Shown: positions 28,488 to 38,680 of the stretch, piece by piece | Position numbering within the stretch: position 1 is the stretch's first letter | How the letters are laid out: the number at the start of each line of letters is the position of its first letter | Assembly: GCA_009712635.1 (NCBI GenBank) | Contig: WASS01000026.1 | Location: forward strand, 93,738-157,737 | Length of the DNA stretch: 64,000 nucleotides | Source of the DNA: Hungatella sp. | GTDB lineage: Bacteria > Bacillota > Clostridia > Lachnospirales > Lachnospiraceae | Reading direction: 5' to 3' | Notes under the pieces: generated by a model | The model's database searches: none | Told to the model about the DNA's origin: nothing | The model's input: only the letters and a program-made list of their open reading frames with translations | Made by a program: the position numbers and the translations under genes

Positions 28488-29758
28488 ACAAAAGAGAGTT
28501 AACAAAACGTTATATTGTGTTTCTGATTGGGTTGTACATCAATTCATTCGGTGTAAGTTTTGTCACAAAGGCAAATCTTGGTACATCACCTATTTCTAGT
28601 ATTCCATATGTTTTAAGCCTAGGATTCAATTTAACATTAGGACAGTTTACAATTCTATTTAGTTTGTTATTAATTGCATTGCAGGTAGTAATACTTGGAA
28701 AAAAATTTCAGAAGGTACAGTTATTCCAGGTACCGGTATCAATTGCATTCGGGTATTTTATTGACTTATCTATGAAAGTATTGTCGTGGCTTGAACCGGA
28801 CCAATACTATTTAAAGGCAGCTTCTTTGATCATTGGCTGTTTCATTTTAGGATTTGGTGTTTATCTGGAAGTGATCGCGGATGTGGTGATGCTTCCGGGA
28901 GAAGCATTTGTTAAGGCAATTACACAAAGATTCAAAGTGGAATTTGGAACAACAAAAGTATGTTTCGATACATCTATGACAGTAATTGCAGGAATTGTTT
29001 CCATTTTTTTGTTTCATAGAATTCAGGGAGTTCGGGAAGGAACCATTATTGCAGCTTTGTTTGTAGGACTCATTGCCAGGTCTTTCGGAAAAATTCTGTT
29101 TCCATTTACTAACTGGTTATTCCCCAAACAGACGAATGCAGACAGTAATACTGAAAAGCAAGATCAGGAACCCCTGGTTATTACCATTGCACGGGAGTAT
29201 GGCAGTGGAGGCAGGGAAATTGGCAAACTGATTGCAGGGAAACTTGGGATTGCTTATTATGACGATGAACTCATTCATCGTGTTGCAAAAGAAAACGGTT
29301 ATTCAGATGAATTTGTCCTGAATAACGACCAGAAATTGACACATAGCTTTTTATATGATTTATATACGCAGAATTATGCTTATATCAATGGGGAAGATGG
29401 GAAATATGATGCACTTTTTCATGCAGAAGAAAGAACGATTAAAGAAATTGCAGCAAAGGAATCCTGTGTTATTATTGGAAGACTTGCAAATTTTATCCTG
29501 ACAGAACAAAAGAATACTTTTCATGTCTTTATTTGCGCAGATATGGTTTCTAAAGTGAAGCGCGTAATGATGCGCGAAGGCCTTAATGAAAAAGAAGCTG
29601 AAAAGAAAATAAAAAAAGCAGATTCTGAACGGAAAAATTATTGCAGACATTTCATGCAAAAAGAATGGGGAATGGCGAATGCTTATGATTTATCATTAAA
29701 GGCAGACGTATATGGGGCAGAAAAAGCGGCAGAAATTATTATGGAATTGGCTAAATAA
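28484..29758 (+). CDS. YczE-type membrane protein fused to cytidylate kinase-like domain
   Basis: The 424-residue fusion starts with TTG overlapping marR. Residues ~8-210 form five or six membrane helices of the YczE/YitT-like family (SFGVSFVTKANLGTSPISSIPY). After a charged linker (~213-228), residues ~230-424 match the cytidylate-kinase-like family (ITIAREYGSGGREIGKLIAGKLG as nucleotide-binding start, YYDDELI, IIGRLANFIL). The family of stand-alone kinases is widespread in Lachnospiraceae but their substrate is unknown. Membrane tethering of a nucleotide kinase next to padC is unusual. Confidence 0.8.
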   Translation: MNKRELTKRYIVFLIGLYINSFGVSFVTKANLGTSPISSIPYVLSLGFNLTLGQFTILFSLLLIALQVVILGKKFQKVQLFQVPVSIAFGYFIDLSMKVLSWLEPDQYYLKAASLIIGCFILGFGVYLEVIADVVMLPGEAFVKAITQRFKVEFGTTKVCFDTSMTVIAGIVSIFLFHRIQGVREGTIIAALFVGLIARSFGKILFPFTNWLFPKQTNADSNTEKQDQEPLVITIAREYGSGGREIGKLIAGKLGIAYYDDELIHRVAKENGYSDEFVLNNDQKLTHSFLYDLYTQNYAYINGEDGKYDALFHAEERTIKEIAAKESCVIIGRLANFILTEQKNTFHVFICADMVSKVKRVMMREGLNEKEAEKKIKKADSERKNYCRHFMQKEWGMANAYDLSLKADVYGAEKAAEIIMELAK

Positions 29759-29808
29759 ATATCAAACAATATTTAGACATATATAATTGAATATAAGGAG
29801 ACAAACAA

Positions 29809-30351
29809 ATGGAAAACAAAAAGAACTTCAAAGATTTAAATGATTTTATAGGAACGCATTTTATATACACCTATGATAATGGGTGGGAGTATGAATGGTA
29901 TGCAAAAAATGAAAACACTGTAGATTACCGCATTCATGGCGGAATGGTCGCAGGTCGGTGGGTAACAGATCAAAAAGCTGATATCGTAAAATTGACAGAC
30001 GGTGTATTTAAAATTACCTGGACAGAACCTACCGGAACTGATGTGGCATTAGATTTTATGCCAAATGAAGGAAAGCTGCACGGCGTTATATTTTTTCCTA
30101 AATGGGTTCATGAGCACCCGGAGATCACGGTCTGCTATCAAAATGAACACATCGGTTTAATGGAAGAATCCAGAATGAAATATGAAACGTATCCCAAATA
30201 TATTGTTCCGGAATTTGCAAAAATAACTTATATGGGTGATGCAGGTAAAGATAATGAAGATGTTATCTGTGAGGCGCCATATGAGGGAATGACCAATGAT
30301 ATCAGAAATGGAATCTATTATACGAAAGACTACAAACGCATTAAGAAATAA
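29809..30351 (+). CDS. padC: Phenolic acid decarboxylase
   Basis: PadC decarboxylates p-coumaric, ferulic and caffeic acids to vinyl phenols without a cofactor. The 180 aa give the small lipocalin-like beta-barrel with the family motifs [17 protein letters not shown] near the N-terminus, GRWVTDQ and the tail [18 protein letters not shown]. Usual family length is ~160-180. RBS AAGGAGACAAACAA. It is the likely output of the MarR-controlled unit and serves detoxification of plant phenolics. Confidence 0.93.
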   Translation: MENKKNFKDLNDFIGTHFIYTYDNGWEYEWYAKNENTVDYRIHGGMVAGRWVTDQKADIVKLTDGVFKITWTEPTGTDVALDFMPNEGKLHGVIFFPKWVHEHPEITVCYQNEHIGLMEESRMKYETYPKYIVPEFAKITYMGDAGKDNEDVICEAPYEGMTNDIRNGIYYTKDYKRIKK

Positions 30352-30383
30352 TATAGTATTTAAGATTTTTGGGTTTTAGAATC

Positions 30384-30430
30384 AAGTCGGAATGGCTCTT
30401 TAATTATTATTTAGCCTTCCGGCTTTTTTT
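30384..30430 (+). terminator. Terminator after padC
   Basis: AAGTCGGAATGGCT / AGCCTTCCGGCTT imperfect stem followed by TTTTTTT. Confidence 0.75.
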
Positions 30431-30560
30431 ATCATCTGATACCTCTTATTCCGACTTCTTTTGCCTGGTTGTAGAAATCCCCTTATTGTGGTATGCTATT
30501 AAAGTATAATGCCCAAAATTTCCCTGGGCTTAGAACTTATAGAATGGAGGCCGATGAACC

Positions 30561-31382
30561 ATGTGGATTTTATGGCTGATAGCTGTTTCCTGTATCATAT
30601 ATTATACTGTGATCGTGATTTATTCTGGCATTACCACTTCATTTTCGTTAATCTGGTTAATGTTCGCTGCCATAAGCGTATTGCTGGCTGCAGGATGGGA
30701 AGCATATATAAAATATAAGGACAAAATTCCCTTATGGATTCCGGTATCGGTGGTCACTATGTGCTGTACAGGAATCATGGTGTTTGCGGTGGTGGAGATT
30801 CTTATATTTACCGGAGTCACTGTCCGTGACACCTCGAATCTGGACTATGTCATTGTGCTAGGTGCAAGAGTGAAAGAAACCGGAATCACCAAATCCTTAA
30901 AAAAACGATTGGATAAAGCAATCAAATATCTGGATGACAATCCCGGTACCATTCTGGTGCTTTCCGGCGGGCAGGGAGAGGATGAGCCAGTCAGTGAAGC
31001 AGTTGCCATGCGGGATTATCTGGTATATAACGGGGTAAGGGAGGAAAAGCTGATATTAGACACCCGGTCTTTCAGTACGGTAGAGAATATAGCATACAGC
31101 AGGGTTGCAATAGAAGAAGATCAGGCCAGGAAGAAGGTCAGCCGGCTGGATAATCCAATTATTATGAAACCCGGAACGTTTATGGAGGTACCTGACAAGC
31201 CTATTAAGATTGGGGTGCTGACCAATGATTTTCATGTATACCGTGCCCAGCAGATAGCAAAAAAATGGGGAATTCCGGATATCTGTGCCATATCCTGTGA
31301 CTCCGACCCCATTCTTTTCCTACACTTTTGTGTGAGAGAGTGTGCAGCGATATTAAAAGACAAATTAGTGGGTAATATGTAA
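30561..31382 (+). CDS. DUF218 (SanA/YdcF-like) membrane protein
   Basis: The 273 aa have about three N-terminal hydrophobic helices (~1-85) and a DUF218 domain with DYVIVLGARV, ILVLSGGQGEDEPVSEAVAM and DTRSFSTVENIAYS. SanA/YdcF-family proteins are linked to cell-envelope permeability; the Escherichia coli member binds SAM, but activity is not established. GGAGG lies 11 nt upstream of the chosen ATG. The domain appears to follow the membrane segments on the same chain; a longer insert (~190-210) separates the last two motifs. Confidence 0.8.
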   Translation: MWILWLIAVSCIIYYTVIVIYSGITTSFSLIWLMFAAISVLLAAGWEAYIKYKDKIPLWIPVSVVTMCCTGIMVFAVVEILIFTGVTVRDTSNLDYVIVLGARVKETGITKSLKKRLDKAIKYLDDNPGTILVLSGGQGEDEPVSEAVAMRDYLVYNGVREEKLILDTRSFSTVENIAYSRVAIEEDQARKKVSRLDNPIIMKPGTFMEVPDKPIKIGVLTNDFHVYRAQQIAKKWGIPDICAISCDSDPILFLHFCVRECAAILKDKLVGNM

Positions 31383-31416
31383 TTAATACAGAGTTTGCAG
31401 GAGGAAAAAATCATAT

Positions 31417-34341
31417 ATGAATCAATTAGAAAAACTTGCAGCCTATGAGGTTGTGGAGGAAAAAGAAATTGCGGAGTTAAACGCCACAGGATGCGTACTC
31501 CATCATAAGAAAAGTGGAGCAAGAATTTTCATTATACCATGCGACGATGATAATAAGGTATTTAACATTGGATTCAGAACTCCTCCGGGGGACAGCACTG
31601 GAGTGGCACACATTCTGGAACACAGCGTTTTATGCGGTTCTGATCAGTTCCCTGTAAAAGATCCTTTCGTGGAATTGGTCAAAGGTTCCCTTAATACATT
31701 CTTAAATGCCATGACTTATCCGGATAAAACCGTATATCCGGTTGCAAGCTGTAATGAAAAGGATTTTCATAACCTGATGAATGTCTATATGGATGCAGTT
31801 CTTCATCCAAACATTTATAAAGAAGAGAAGATCTTTATGCAGGAAGGCTGGCATTATGAGCTGGAAGATAAAGACTCGAATTTAATCTATAACGGAGTGG
31901 TTTATAATGAGATGAAAGGTGCTTTTTCCTCTCCGGAAGAAGTTCTTGACCGTTTTACCAGAAAGGTACTTTTCCCGGATAACTGCTATGGTCAGGAATC
32001 CGGCGGAGATCCATCCTTTATTCCCAATCTCACATATGAGGAATTCTTAAATTTCCACAGGAAGTATTATCACCCGTCCAACAGTTATATTTACCTTTAC
32101 GGCGATATGGATATGGAAGAAAAGCTTACATGGCTGGACCGTGAGTATTTAAGCCACTATGATCAGGCAGAGGTTGATTCCAGAATAGAAAGACAGAAAC
32201 CGTTTGAACATCCGGTACAGGAAGAGACATTTTATTCCATAACAGAAGGGGAATCCGTAGAAAACGCCACCTATCTTTCCATTAACACCGTAGTGGGTAC
32301 CGATTTAGACCCCAAACTGTATGTGGCATTCCAGATTCTTGAGTATACCCTTCTTGATGCGCCAGGTGCTCCTTTAAAGCAGGCATTGATTGATGCTGGT
32401 ATTGGCCAGGATATTCTTGGTGGATACGACAGCGGAATTTTACAGCCGTATTTTACTGTGATTGCAAAGAATGCCAACAAGGAGCAGCTGGGAGAGTTCC
32501 TTGCAGTGGTCAAGGGAACCTTAAGAAAGCTGGCAGATGAGGGTATTAACAAAAAGAGTTTAAAGGCAGGCATGAATTACTATGAATTCCGTTATCGGGA
32601 AGCAGACTACGGTTCCGCACCAAAAGGACTGATGTATGGACTTCAGTGTATGGACAGCTGGCTTTATGATGGCGATCCCATGATGCATTTACAGTATCAG
32701 GCCACCTTTGATTATTTAAAGAAGGTAGTAGATGACGGCTATTTCGAACAGCTGATCAGAGAATATCTGTTAGATAATCCCTTTGAGGCAGTGTTGACTG
32801 TAAGCCCGAAAAAGAACTTAACAGCGGAAGAAGATAGAAAAACAGCAGAAAAGCTCGCTAAATATAAGGCTTCTCTTTCCGAAGAAGAGATTGACCGGTT
32901 AATTATCCAGACAAAAGCGTTAAGGGAATATCAGGAAAACCCATCTCCACAGGAAGAATTGGAAAAGATCCCCATGCTGACCAGAGAGGATATCAGCAGG
33001 GAGCCGGAGGAGATTATCTGGGAAGAGAAGGATGTTCATGGAGTTAAGGTGATTCATCATGATATGTCCAGTTCTGGTATTGGTTACCTGAAAGTGCTGT
33101 TTGATACATCGGTTCTGCCGATGGAGGATTTACCTTATGTGGGATTTTTAAAATCCCTGCTTGGATATGTAAATACTGAGAATTACACTTACAGTGATTT
33201 AGCCAGTGAGATTCATTTAAACAGCGGTGGTGTCAGCTTCAGTGTCACCTCTTATCCTGATTTACAAAACAGGGGTCAGTTTAAAGGCTATTTCATGGCA
33301 AGTGCGAGAGTGCTCTATGATAAAATTGATTTCGGATTTTCTATTTTAAATGAAATACTGACCCGTTCTCTTCTGGATGATGAAAAGAGGGTGGGAGAGG
33401 TAATCAGCGAAACCAGATCCAGAGCAAGAATGAAACTGGAGGGAGCCTGTCATTCAGCGGCAGTGGCAAGAGCCACATCCTATTTCTCCTCAGCAGCCTA
33501 CTTTAATGATATAACCGGCGGAATCGGTTATTATGAATTTTTGGAAAAGCTGGATAAAGAATATCCGGCTGATAAGAAAACATTTATAGCCAGATTTCAG
33601 TCTGTGGTGAAAAAGCTTTTTACAACCGGCAATATGCTGGTCAGCTATACAGCAGACAAAGAAGGTTATGCCCTTCTGCCTGATGCGATGAAAAAGCTGA
33701 CGGATGGACTGCCTGCCGGAGAAGAAAAACGGTACTCATTCCTCTATCCGTCAGGAAACAGAAACGAAGGCTTCTCAACCGCTTCCCAGGTTAACTATGT
33801 GGCAAGATGCGGAACCTTTGCAGGAACTGGAATGGAATATACCGGAGCTTTAAAGATCTTAAAAGTCATTTTAAGCTATGATTACCTTTGGATCAATTTG
33901 AGAGTCAAGGGAGGCGCTTACGGCTGCATGAGCGGATTCGGGCGTTCCGGCGAAGGCTATTTTGCCTCTTACCGGGATCCTAACTTAAAAGAGACAAACC
34001 AGATCTACGAAGGCGTAGTTGAATATTTAGAAAACTTCCAGGTGGAAGACCGGGATATGACCAAATACGTTATCGGAACCATCAGTGATATGGATGTCCC
34101 CTATCCGCCGTCTACCAAAGGAAACCGCGGTCTGTCCGCCTATTTATCAGGCGTGACAAGGGAAATGATGGAGAAAGAACGGGAAGAAGTGCTAAATGCA
34201 TCACAGGAAGATATCAGAAGACTGGCACCTATCGTAAAAGAGGTATTAAGCACCGGCAGTCTCTGCGTCATCGGCAATGAAGAAAAAATCGCAGCGGAAA
34301 GCTCTATGTTTGCAGAGACAAAGAACTTATTCCACTCATAA
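31417..34341 (+). CDS. M16C zinc peptidase (PreP-like insulinase family)
   Basis: The 974-aa protein is a two-half M16C metallopeptidase. The inverted zinc motif HILEH is at ~67 within GVAHILEHSVLCGS, with a downstream Glu in YNEMKGAFSSPEEV (~160). The C-terminal half keeps the fold but no zinc motif, as in PreP. There is no signal peptide, so it acts in the cytosol on oligopeptides. RBS GGAGGAAAAAA. It is followed at 17 bp by era. Confidence 0.93.
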   Translation: MNQLEKLAAYEVVEEKEIAELNATGCVLHHKKSGARIFIIPCDDDNKVFNIGFRTPPGDSTGVAHILEHSVLCGSDQFPVKDPFVELVKGSLNTFLNAMTYPDKTVYPVASCNEKDFHNLMNVYMDAVLHPNIYKEEKIFMQEGWHYELEDKDSNLIYNGVVYNEMKGAFSSPEEVLDRFTRKVLFPDNCYGQESGGDPSFIPNLTYEEFLNFHRKYYHPSNSYIYLYGDMDMEEKLTWLDREYLSHYDQAEVDSRIERQKPFEHPVQEETFYSITEGESVENATYLSINTVVGTDLDPKLYVAFQILEYTLLDAPGAPLKQALIDAGIGQDILGGYDSGILQPYFTVIAKNANKEQLGEFLAVVKGTLRKLADEGINKKSLKAGMNYYEFRYREADYGSAPKGLMYGLQCMDSWLYDGDPMMHLQYQATFDYLKKVVDDGYFEQLIREYLLDNPFEAVLTVSPKKNLTAEEDRKTAEKLAKYKASLSEEEIDRLIIQTKALREYQENPSPQEELEKIPMLTREDISREPEEIIWEEKDVHGVKVIHHDMSSSGIGYLKVLFDTSVLPMEDLPYVGFLKSLLGYVNTENYTYSDLASEIHLNSGGVSFSVTSYPDLQNRGQFKGYFMASARVLYDKIDFGFSILNEILTRSLLDDEKRVGEVISETRSRARMKLEGACHSAAVARATSYFSSAAYFNDITGGIGYYEFLEKLDKEYPADKKTFIARFQSVVKKLFTTGNMLVSYTADKEGYALLPDAMKKLTDGLPAGEEKRYSFLYPSGNRNEGFSTASQVNYVARCGTFAGTGMEYTGALKILKVILSYDYLWINLRVKGGAYGCMSGFGRSGEGYFASYRDPNLKETNQIYEGVVEYLENFQVEDRDMTKYVIGTISDMDVPYPPSTKGNRGLSAYLSGVTREMMEKEREEVLNASQEDIRRLAPIVKEVLSTGSLCVIGNEEKIAAESSMFAETKNLFHS

Positions 34342-34358
34342 CACAAAGGAGAATCTAT

Positions 34359-35264
34359 ATGGATCAAAATTATAAATCTGGCTTCGTTTCTTTAATCGGG
34401 CGCCCAAATGTGGGGAAATCTACTCTCATGAATCATTTAATCGGGCAGAAGATTGCCATTACTTCTGACAAGCCGCAGACAACAAGAAACAAGATTCAGA
34501 CCGTATATACGGATGACAGGGGGCAGATTATATTCCATGATACTCCGGGAATCCACAAGGCGAAAAACAAGCTGGGAGAGTATATGGTAAACGTGGCAGA
34601 GCATACGCTGAAGGAAGTGGATGTAGTCCTGTGGCTGGTGGAGCCATCCACCTTTATCGGTGCAGGAGAGCAGCATATTGCCGAGCAGTTAAACCAGGTA
34701 AAAACACCGGTAATCTTAGTAATTAACAAGATTGATACGGTGAAGAATCAGGATGAGATTCTCACGTTTATAAACGCCTATAAAGATATCTGCAAGTTTG
34801 CAGAGATCGTTCCGGTATCCGCTTTAAAGGATAAAAATACGGATTTAATGCTGGAGCTGATTTATAAGTATCTTCCGGAAGGCCCCCAGTATTACGATGA
34901 GGATACGGTGACTGACCAGCCCATGCGCCAGATCTGCGCAGAACTGATCAGAGAAAAAGCGCTCCGGCTTTTAAACGATGAGATTCCTCACGGAATTGCA
35001 GTAACAGTGGAAAAGATGAAGGAGCGGGACAACGGAATCATGGATATCGAAGCCAATATTATCTGTGAGCGGGAATCCCATAAGGGAATCATCATCGGAA
35101 AAGGCGGCGCCATGTTAAAACGAATTGGAAGCGCAGCACGAAGAGAGATCGAGTCTCAGCTGGAAATGAAGGTAAATTTACAGCTGTGGGTCAAGGTCCG
35201 CAAAGAGTGGCGTGACAGTGAACTGTATATGAAAAATTATGGGTATAGCCAGAAGGATATTTAA
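34359..35264 (+). CDS. era: GTPase Era
   Basis: Era is an essential GTPase that chaperones the 3' end of 16S rRNA during 30S assembly. The 301 aa have G1 GRPNVGKST, G3 DTPG, G4 NKID and a C-terminal KH domain with IIIGKGGAMLKRIG. RBS AAAGGAGAATCTAT. Era-recO adjacency is standard in Firmicutes. Confidence 0.97.
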   Translation: MDQNYKSGFVSLIGRPNVGKSTLMNHLIGQKIAITSDKPQTTRNKIQTVYTDDRGQIIFHDTPGIHKAKNKLGEYMVNVAEHTLKEVDVVLWLVEPSTFIGAGEQHIAEQLNQVKTPVILVINKIDTVKNQDEILTFINAYKDICKFAEIVPVSALKDKNTDLMLELIYKYLPEGPQYYDEDTVTDQPMRQICAELIREKALRLLNDEIPHGIAVTVEKMKERDNGIMDIEANIICERESHKGIIIGKGGAMLKRIGSAARREIESQLEMKVNLQLWVKVRKEWRDSELYMKNYGYSQKDI

Positions 35265-35279
35265 AAACGGTGGTATAAA

Positions 35280-35933
35280 TTGAGGGAAACAGAGAAACTG
35301 ACGGGAATGGTATTAAAGGTTTCTTCCGTAGGAGAGATGGATAAGCGTCTTGTGATACTGACCAGGGAAAGAGGGAAAATTACCGCATTTGCCAGAGGTG
35401 CAAGGAGGCCGGGCAATCCGTTTATGGCGGTGAGCAGGCCCTTTGCCTTTGGCCAGTTTTCCCTTTACGCCGGCAGGGATTCCTACACACTTCAGTCTGC
35501 GGAAATTTCTAACTATTTTGATGAACTGGCGGCTGATATGGAATGTACCTGCTATGGCTCTTATTTCCTGGAATTTACCGATTATTATTCCAGGGAAAAC
35601 ATAGATGGGACCGGACTGTTAAAGCTTTTATACCAGTCGGTACGGGCTCTTTTAAAGCCTGCTTTAAATAACCAGCTGGTTCTGCGGATTTTTGAGCTGA
35701 AGGCCATGGTATTAAACGGGGAATATACGGAGAAACCGCCGAGGCAGGTCAGTGATTCGGCTAACTATGCATGGGAGTATGTCATTGGTTCCCCAATCGA
35801 GCATTTATATACCTTTACCCTGACGGAACCGGTGCTCATAGAATTCTCCCGCTGTGTGGAAATCAATAAAAAGCGGTACGTTGACCGTGAGTTTCATTCT
35901 CTGGATATTTTGCAGACGATGATGGGGAGTTAA
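35280..35933 (+). CDS. recO: DNA repair protein RecO (short form)
   Basis: RecO loads RecA on SSB-coated single strands with RecR. The 217 aa contain the N-terminal OB fold (TGMVLKVSSVGEMDKRLVILT, ARGARRPGN) and the helical C-domain. The family normally has ~240-250 aa with a CxxC...CxxC zinc site in the C-terminal half; no such cysteine pairs are present here. Start TTG at 35280 is weakly supported. Position directly after era and the N-terminal motif support the call. Confidence 0.85.
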   Translation: MRETEKLTGMVLKVSSVGEMDKRLVILTRERGKITAFARGARRPGNPFMAVSRPFAFGQFSLYAGRDSYTLQSAEISNYFDELAADMECTCYGSYFLEFTDYYSRENIDGTGLLKLLYQSVRALLKPALNNQLVLRIFELKAMVLNGEYTEKPPRQVSDSANYAWEYVIGSPIEHLYTFTLTEPVLIEFSRCVEINKKRYVDREFHSLDILQTMMGS

Positions 35934-35936
35934 GTA

Positions 35937-35965
35937 TTGAAATGAAAGGCAGCATTTGGTATAAT
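35937..35965 (+). promoter_or_regulatory. Promoter of lipoprotein gene
   Basis: TTGAAA (35937-35942), 17-nt spacer, TATAAT (35960-35965), 34 bp before the lipoprotein ATG. Confidence 0.8.
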
Positions 35966-35998
35966 GCTCTCATATGTGCCAATGCAGGAGGAAATTGG

Positions 35999-36628
35999 AT
36001 GAAGAAAAGGAAAGCGGTTCTGGCTGTTTTGCTGACTGCGGGCATGCTGACAGGCTGTCTTGGGAATGGCGGCAGCAGCACCTTAAATTCAGAGAGCAGC
36101 AGAATCTTTGTAACACAAGAAGGAACCTTTCAGACTGCAACGGTGGAATCTTATGCGCAGCAGGACTATTATAATGGGGATGAACTGAAATCATTTCTGG
36201 AAGAGGCAGTTTCTCAGTATAACGGAGCCAACGGACAGAACCAGGTCACCCTGGACTCCTGCACACTGGATAATGGAACTGCCAAGATGGTGTACCATTA
36301 CGCTTCTGCTGAGGCATTGATTGGATTTACAACCCAGTATGAAGATAAAGCCAATCTGGTAGAATCCATTGAGGTAAATAAGCTGTCTGAAGTTTATAAT
36401 CAGAGTGATTCAGAAAAAGTAACCTTTATAAAAGCTTCGGACGGTAAAAAAGCGGATGAAAAGGCACTATCCAAAAGAGGAGCGAGCCAGGCGGTTGTTG
36501 TAACATCAGCCAATCCCGTAACCATACAGACCCAGGGAAAGATTCTGCTTGTTTCCGACAATGTGGTGATAAAGGACAGTCATACTGTACAGACAACAAA
36601 GGGAAAAAGCTACATTATTTTTAAATAA
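35999..36628 (+). CDS. Predicted lipoprotein
   Basis: The 209-aa precursor starts at ATG 35999 after GGAGGAAATTGG. It has a type II signal peptide with lipobox LTGC (Cys at ~20), a Ser/Gly-rich tether and a mixed alpha/beta body of unknown family. Hydrophobic stretches are absent after the lipobox, so it sits on the outer face of the membrane. It has its own promoter and is 14 bp upstream of glyQS, so the two may be cotranscribed. I do not recognise the family. Confidence 0.75.
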   Translation: MKKRKAVLAVLLTAGMLTGCLGNGGSSTLNSESSRIFVTQEGTFQTATVESYAQQDYYNGDELKSFLEEAVSQYNGANGQNQVTLDSCTLDNGTAKMVYHYASAEALIGFTTQYEDKANLVESIEVNKLSEVYNQSDSEKVTFIKASDGKKADEKALSKRGASQAVVVTSANPVTIQTQGKILLVSDNVVIKDSHTVQTTKGKSYIIFK

Positions 36629-36642
36629 GAGAGGTTAAGATC

Positions 36643-38031
36643 ATGGAAAAGACAATGGAAAAGATAGTGGGACTGGCAAAGTCAAGAGGATTCGTATATC
36701 CAGGTTCTGAAATATACGGAGGTCTTGCAAATACCTGGGATTACGGCAATCTGGGAGTGGAATTAAAGAACAATGTTAAGAAAGCCTGGTGGCAGAAGTT
36801 CATACAGGAAAGTCCATATAACGTAGGTGTGGATTGTGCAATCCTGATGAATTCCCAGACCTGGATCGCTTCCGGCCACTTAGGCGGTTTTTCCGACCCT
36901 CTCATGGACTGCAAGGCATGTAAGGAACGTTTCCGCGCAGATAAACTGATTGAGGATTACATGGGCGAACATGGAATCACCATAGAAGGTTCTGTTGACG
37001 CATGGTCTCAGGAAGAGATGAAACAGTACATCGATGAAAAAAATATCTGCTGCCCAAGCTGTGGAAAACATGACTTTACCGATATTCGTCAGTTTAATTT
37101 AATGTTCAAGACCTTTCAGGGAGTTACAGAAGATGCAAAGAATACTGTATATTTAAGACCAGAGACCGCTCAGGGTATTTTTGTAAACTTTAAGAATGTA
37201 CAGAGAACTTCCCGTAAGAAGATTCCTTTTGGAATCGGACAGATTGGTAAATCCTTCCGTAATGAGATTACACCTGGTAACTTTACATTCCGTACCAGAG
37301 AATTTGAGCAGATGGAGCTTGAGTTCTTCTGTGAGCCGGATACAGATTTAGAATGGTTTGCATATTGGAAAGAATTCTGCGTCAGCTGGTTAAAGAACTT
37401 AGGCATGAAAGAGGATGAGATGCGTGTCAGAGATCATGAGAAGGAAGAACTTTCTTTCTACAGCAAAGCAACCTCTGATATCGAATTCTTATTCCCATTT
37501 GGCTGGGGTGAATTATGGGGAATTGCAGACAGAACTGATTATGACTTAACCCAACATCAGAACACTTCCGGTCAGGACTTAACCTATTTTGATGATGAGA
37601 AGAAAGAGCGTTATATTCCATATGTAATTGAGCCTTCTCTGGGAGCTGACCGTGTAACACTGGCATTCCTTTGTGCAGCTTACGATGAAGAAGAGATTGC
37701 CGAAGGTGATGTACGTACCGTGCTTCGTTTCCATCCGGCAATCGCACCAGTTAAGATTGGTGTTCTTCCATTATCCAAGAAATTAAATGAAGGTGCAGAA
37801 AAAGTATTTGAAGAACTGCGTAAATACTATAACTGTGAATTTGATGACAGAGGAAACATTGGTAAACGTTATAGAAGACAGGATGAGATCGGTACTCCAT
37901 TCTGCATTACCTATGACTTTGATTCAGAAGAAGATCACGCAGTAACCGTTCGTGACCGTGATACCATGGATCAGGTAAGAGTTCCAATTGCAGAGCTTAA
38001 AAGCTATTTTGAAGATAAGTTCCATTTCTAA
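36643..38031 (+). CDS. glyQS: Glycyl-tRNA synthetase (single-chain, dimeric)
   Basis: The 462-aa class II synthetase is the homodimeric alpha2 type found in many Gram-positives. It shows motif 2 ([22 protein letters not shown] region), a zinc-like cysteine group (CKACKERF ... [10 protein letters not shown]), motif 3 ([15 protein letters not shown]) and the anticodon-binding domain at the C-terminus (~355-460). Gene is often called glyS in clostridia. Confidence 0.97.
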   Translation: MEKTMEKIVGLAKSRGFVYPGSEIYGGLANTWDYGNLGVELKNNVKKAWWQKFIQESPYNVGVDCAILMNSQTWIASGHLGGFSDPLMDCKACKERFRADKLIEDYMGEHGITIEGSVDAWSQEEMKQYIDEKNICCPSCGKHDFTDIRQFNLMFKTFQGVTEDAKNTVYLRPETAQGIFVNFKNVQRTSRKKIPFGIGQIGKSFRNEITPGNFTFRTREFEQMELEFFCEPDTDLEWFAYWKEFCVSWLKNLGMKEDEMRVRDHEKEELSFYSKATSDIEFLFPFGWGELWGIADRTDYDLTQHQNTSGQDLTYFDDEKKERYIPYVIEPSLGADRVTLAFLCAAYDEEEIAEGDVRTVLRFHPAIAPVKIGVLPLSKKLNEGAEKVFEELRKYYNCEFDDRGNIGKRYRRQDEIGTPFCITYDFDSEEDHAVTVRDRDTMDQVRVPIAELKSYFEDKFHF

Positions 38032-38037
38032 TAACAG

Positions 38038-38083
38038 AATCCGGAGGAGAATCTTTTACAAGATTTTCTTCCGGATTTTTTTG
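38038..38083 (+). terminator. Terminator after glyQS
   Basis: AATCCGGAGGAGAATCTT / AAGATTTTCTTCCGGATT stem followed by TTTTT. Confidence 0.85.
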
Positions 38084-38086
38084 CCT

Positions 38087-38551
38087 TCACTTTTCCAGAT
38101 CCGAGTCTCGCTTGGTCCAGTGTACCGTTTCCGGCAGATGAACAATTGGTGCATAGATACAATAGATTTTTAGAGGGCGGTCACCTGTATTGATCACATT
38201 GTGCCAGGTATTGGCTGGAATTAAAACTGCACAGCCATTATCAAGAGGGTGGGAATAAGAAAGACTATATGGACTGTCACCCATGTAGATTACGCCATCT
38301 CCATCGACAATACAAATATACTGGTCCTGGCTGGGGTGGTTTTCCGTACCTATATCATATCCTACAGGAATACTCATAAAAGTAAGCTGCATATGTTCTC
38401 CTGTCCATCTCGTGGTTCGAAAGGAAGGATTTCTTAATGTGTCATGATTGATATTAAGAATGAGAGGTGAAGGCCCGTAGTCGTTGGCATCCCAGGAATA
38501 ATAAGAGCGTTCATGACAGGTGGAGTTACAAAACGAATTACAGTCAGACAT
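38087..38551 (-). CDS. Cupin domain protein
   Basis: The 154 aa have a cysteine-rich N-terminus (CNSFCNSTC) and a single cupin barrel with motif 1 GTENHPSQDQYICIVDG and motif 2 PANTWHNVINTG, which supply His/Glu/His metal ligands. It has no signal peptide. Single-domain cupins of this kind bind metals or small sugars; I cannot assign a reaction. Monocistronic on the minus strand, convergent with glyQS. Confidence 0.8.
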   Translation of the reverse strand: MSDCNSFCNSTCHERSYYSWDANDYGPSPLILNINHDTLRNPSFRTTRWTGEHMQLTFMSIPVGYDIGTENHPSQDQYICIVDGDGVIYMGDSPYSLSYSHPLDNGCAVLIPANTWHNVINTGDRPLKIYCIYAPIVHLPETVHWTKRDSDLEK

Positions 38552-38582
38552 TAAAGCATCACTCTTTTCATTTTAGTAATGT

Positions 38583-38611
38583 ATTATATGGTACTGTAAA
38601 CGTTCAGTGAC
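38583..38611 (-). promoter_or_regulatory. Candidate cupin promoter
   Basis: Minus strand TATAAT (38583-38588) with a poor -35 (GTCACT) at 17-nt spacing. Confidence 0.45.
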
Positions 38612-38626
38612 ACAGGTCAGACAAAG

Positions 38627-38675
38627 AAAAAAGCCGCAGGCGGAAAATCCAGTGGATTTATCCCGTCCTGCGGCG
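38627..38675 (-). terminator. Terminator of the nucleoside ABC operon
   Basis: GCCGCAGG ... CCTGCGGC with inner AAATCC...GGATTT pairing; the minus strand ends in TTTTTT. Confidence 0.85.
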
Positions 38676-38680
38676 TATTG

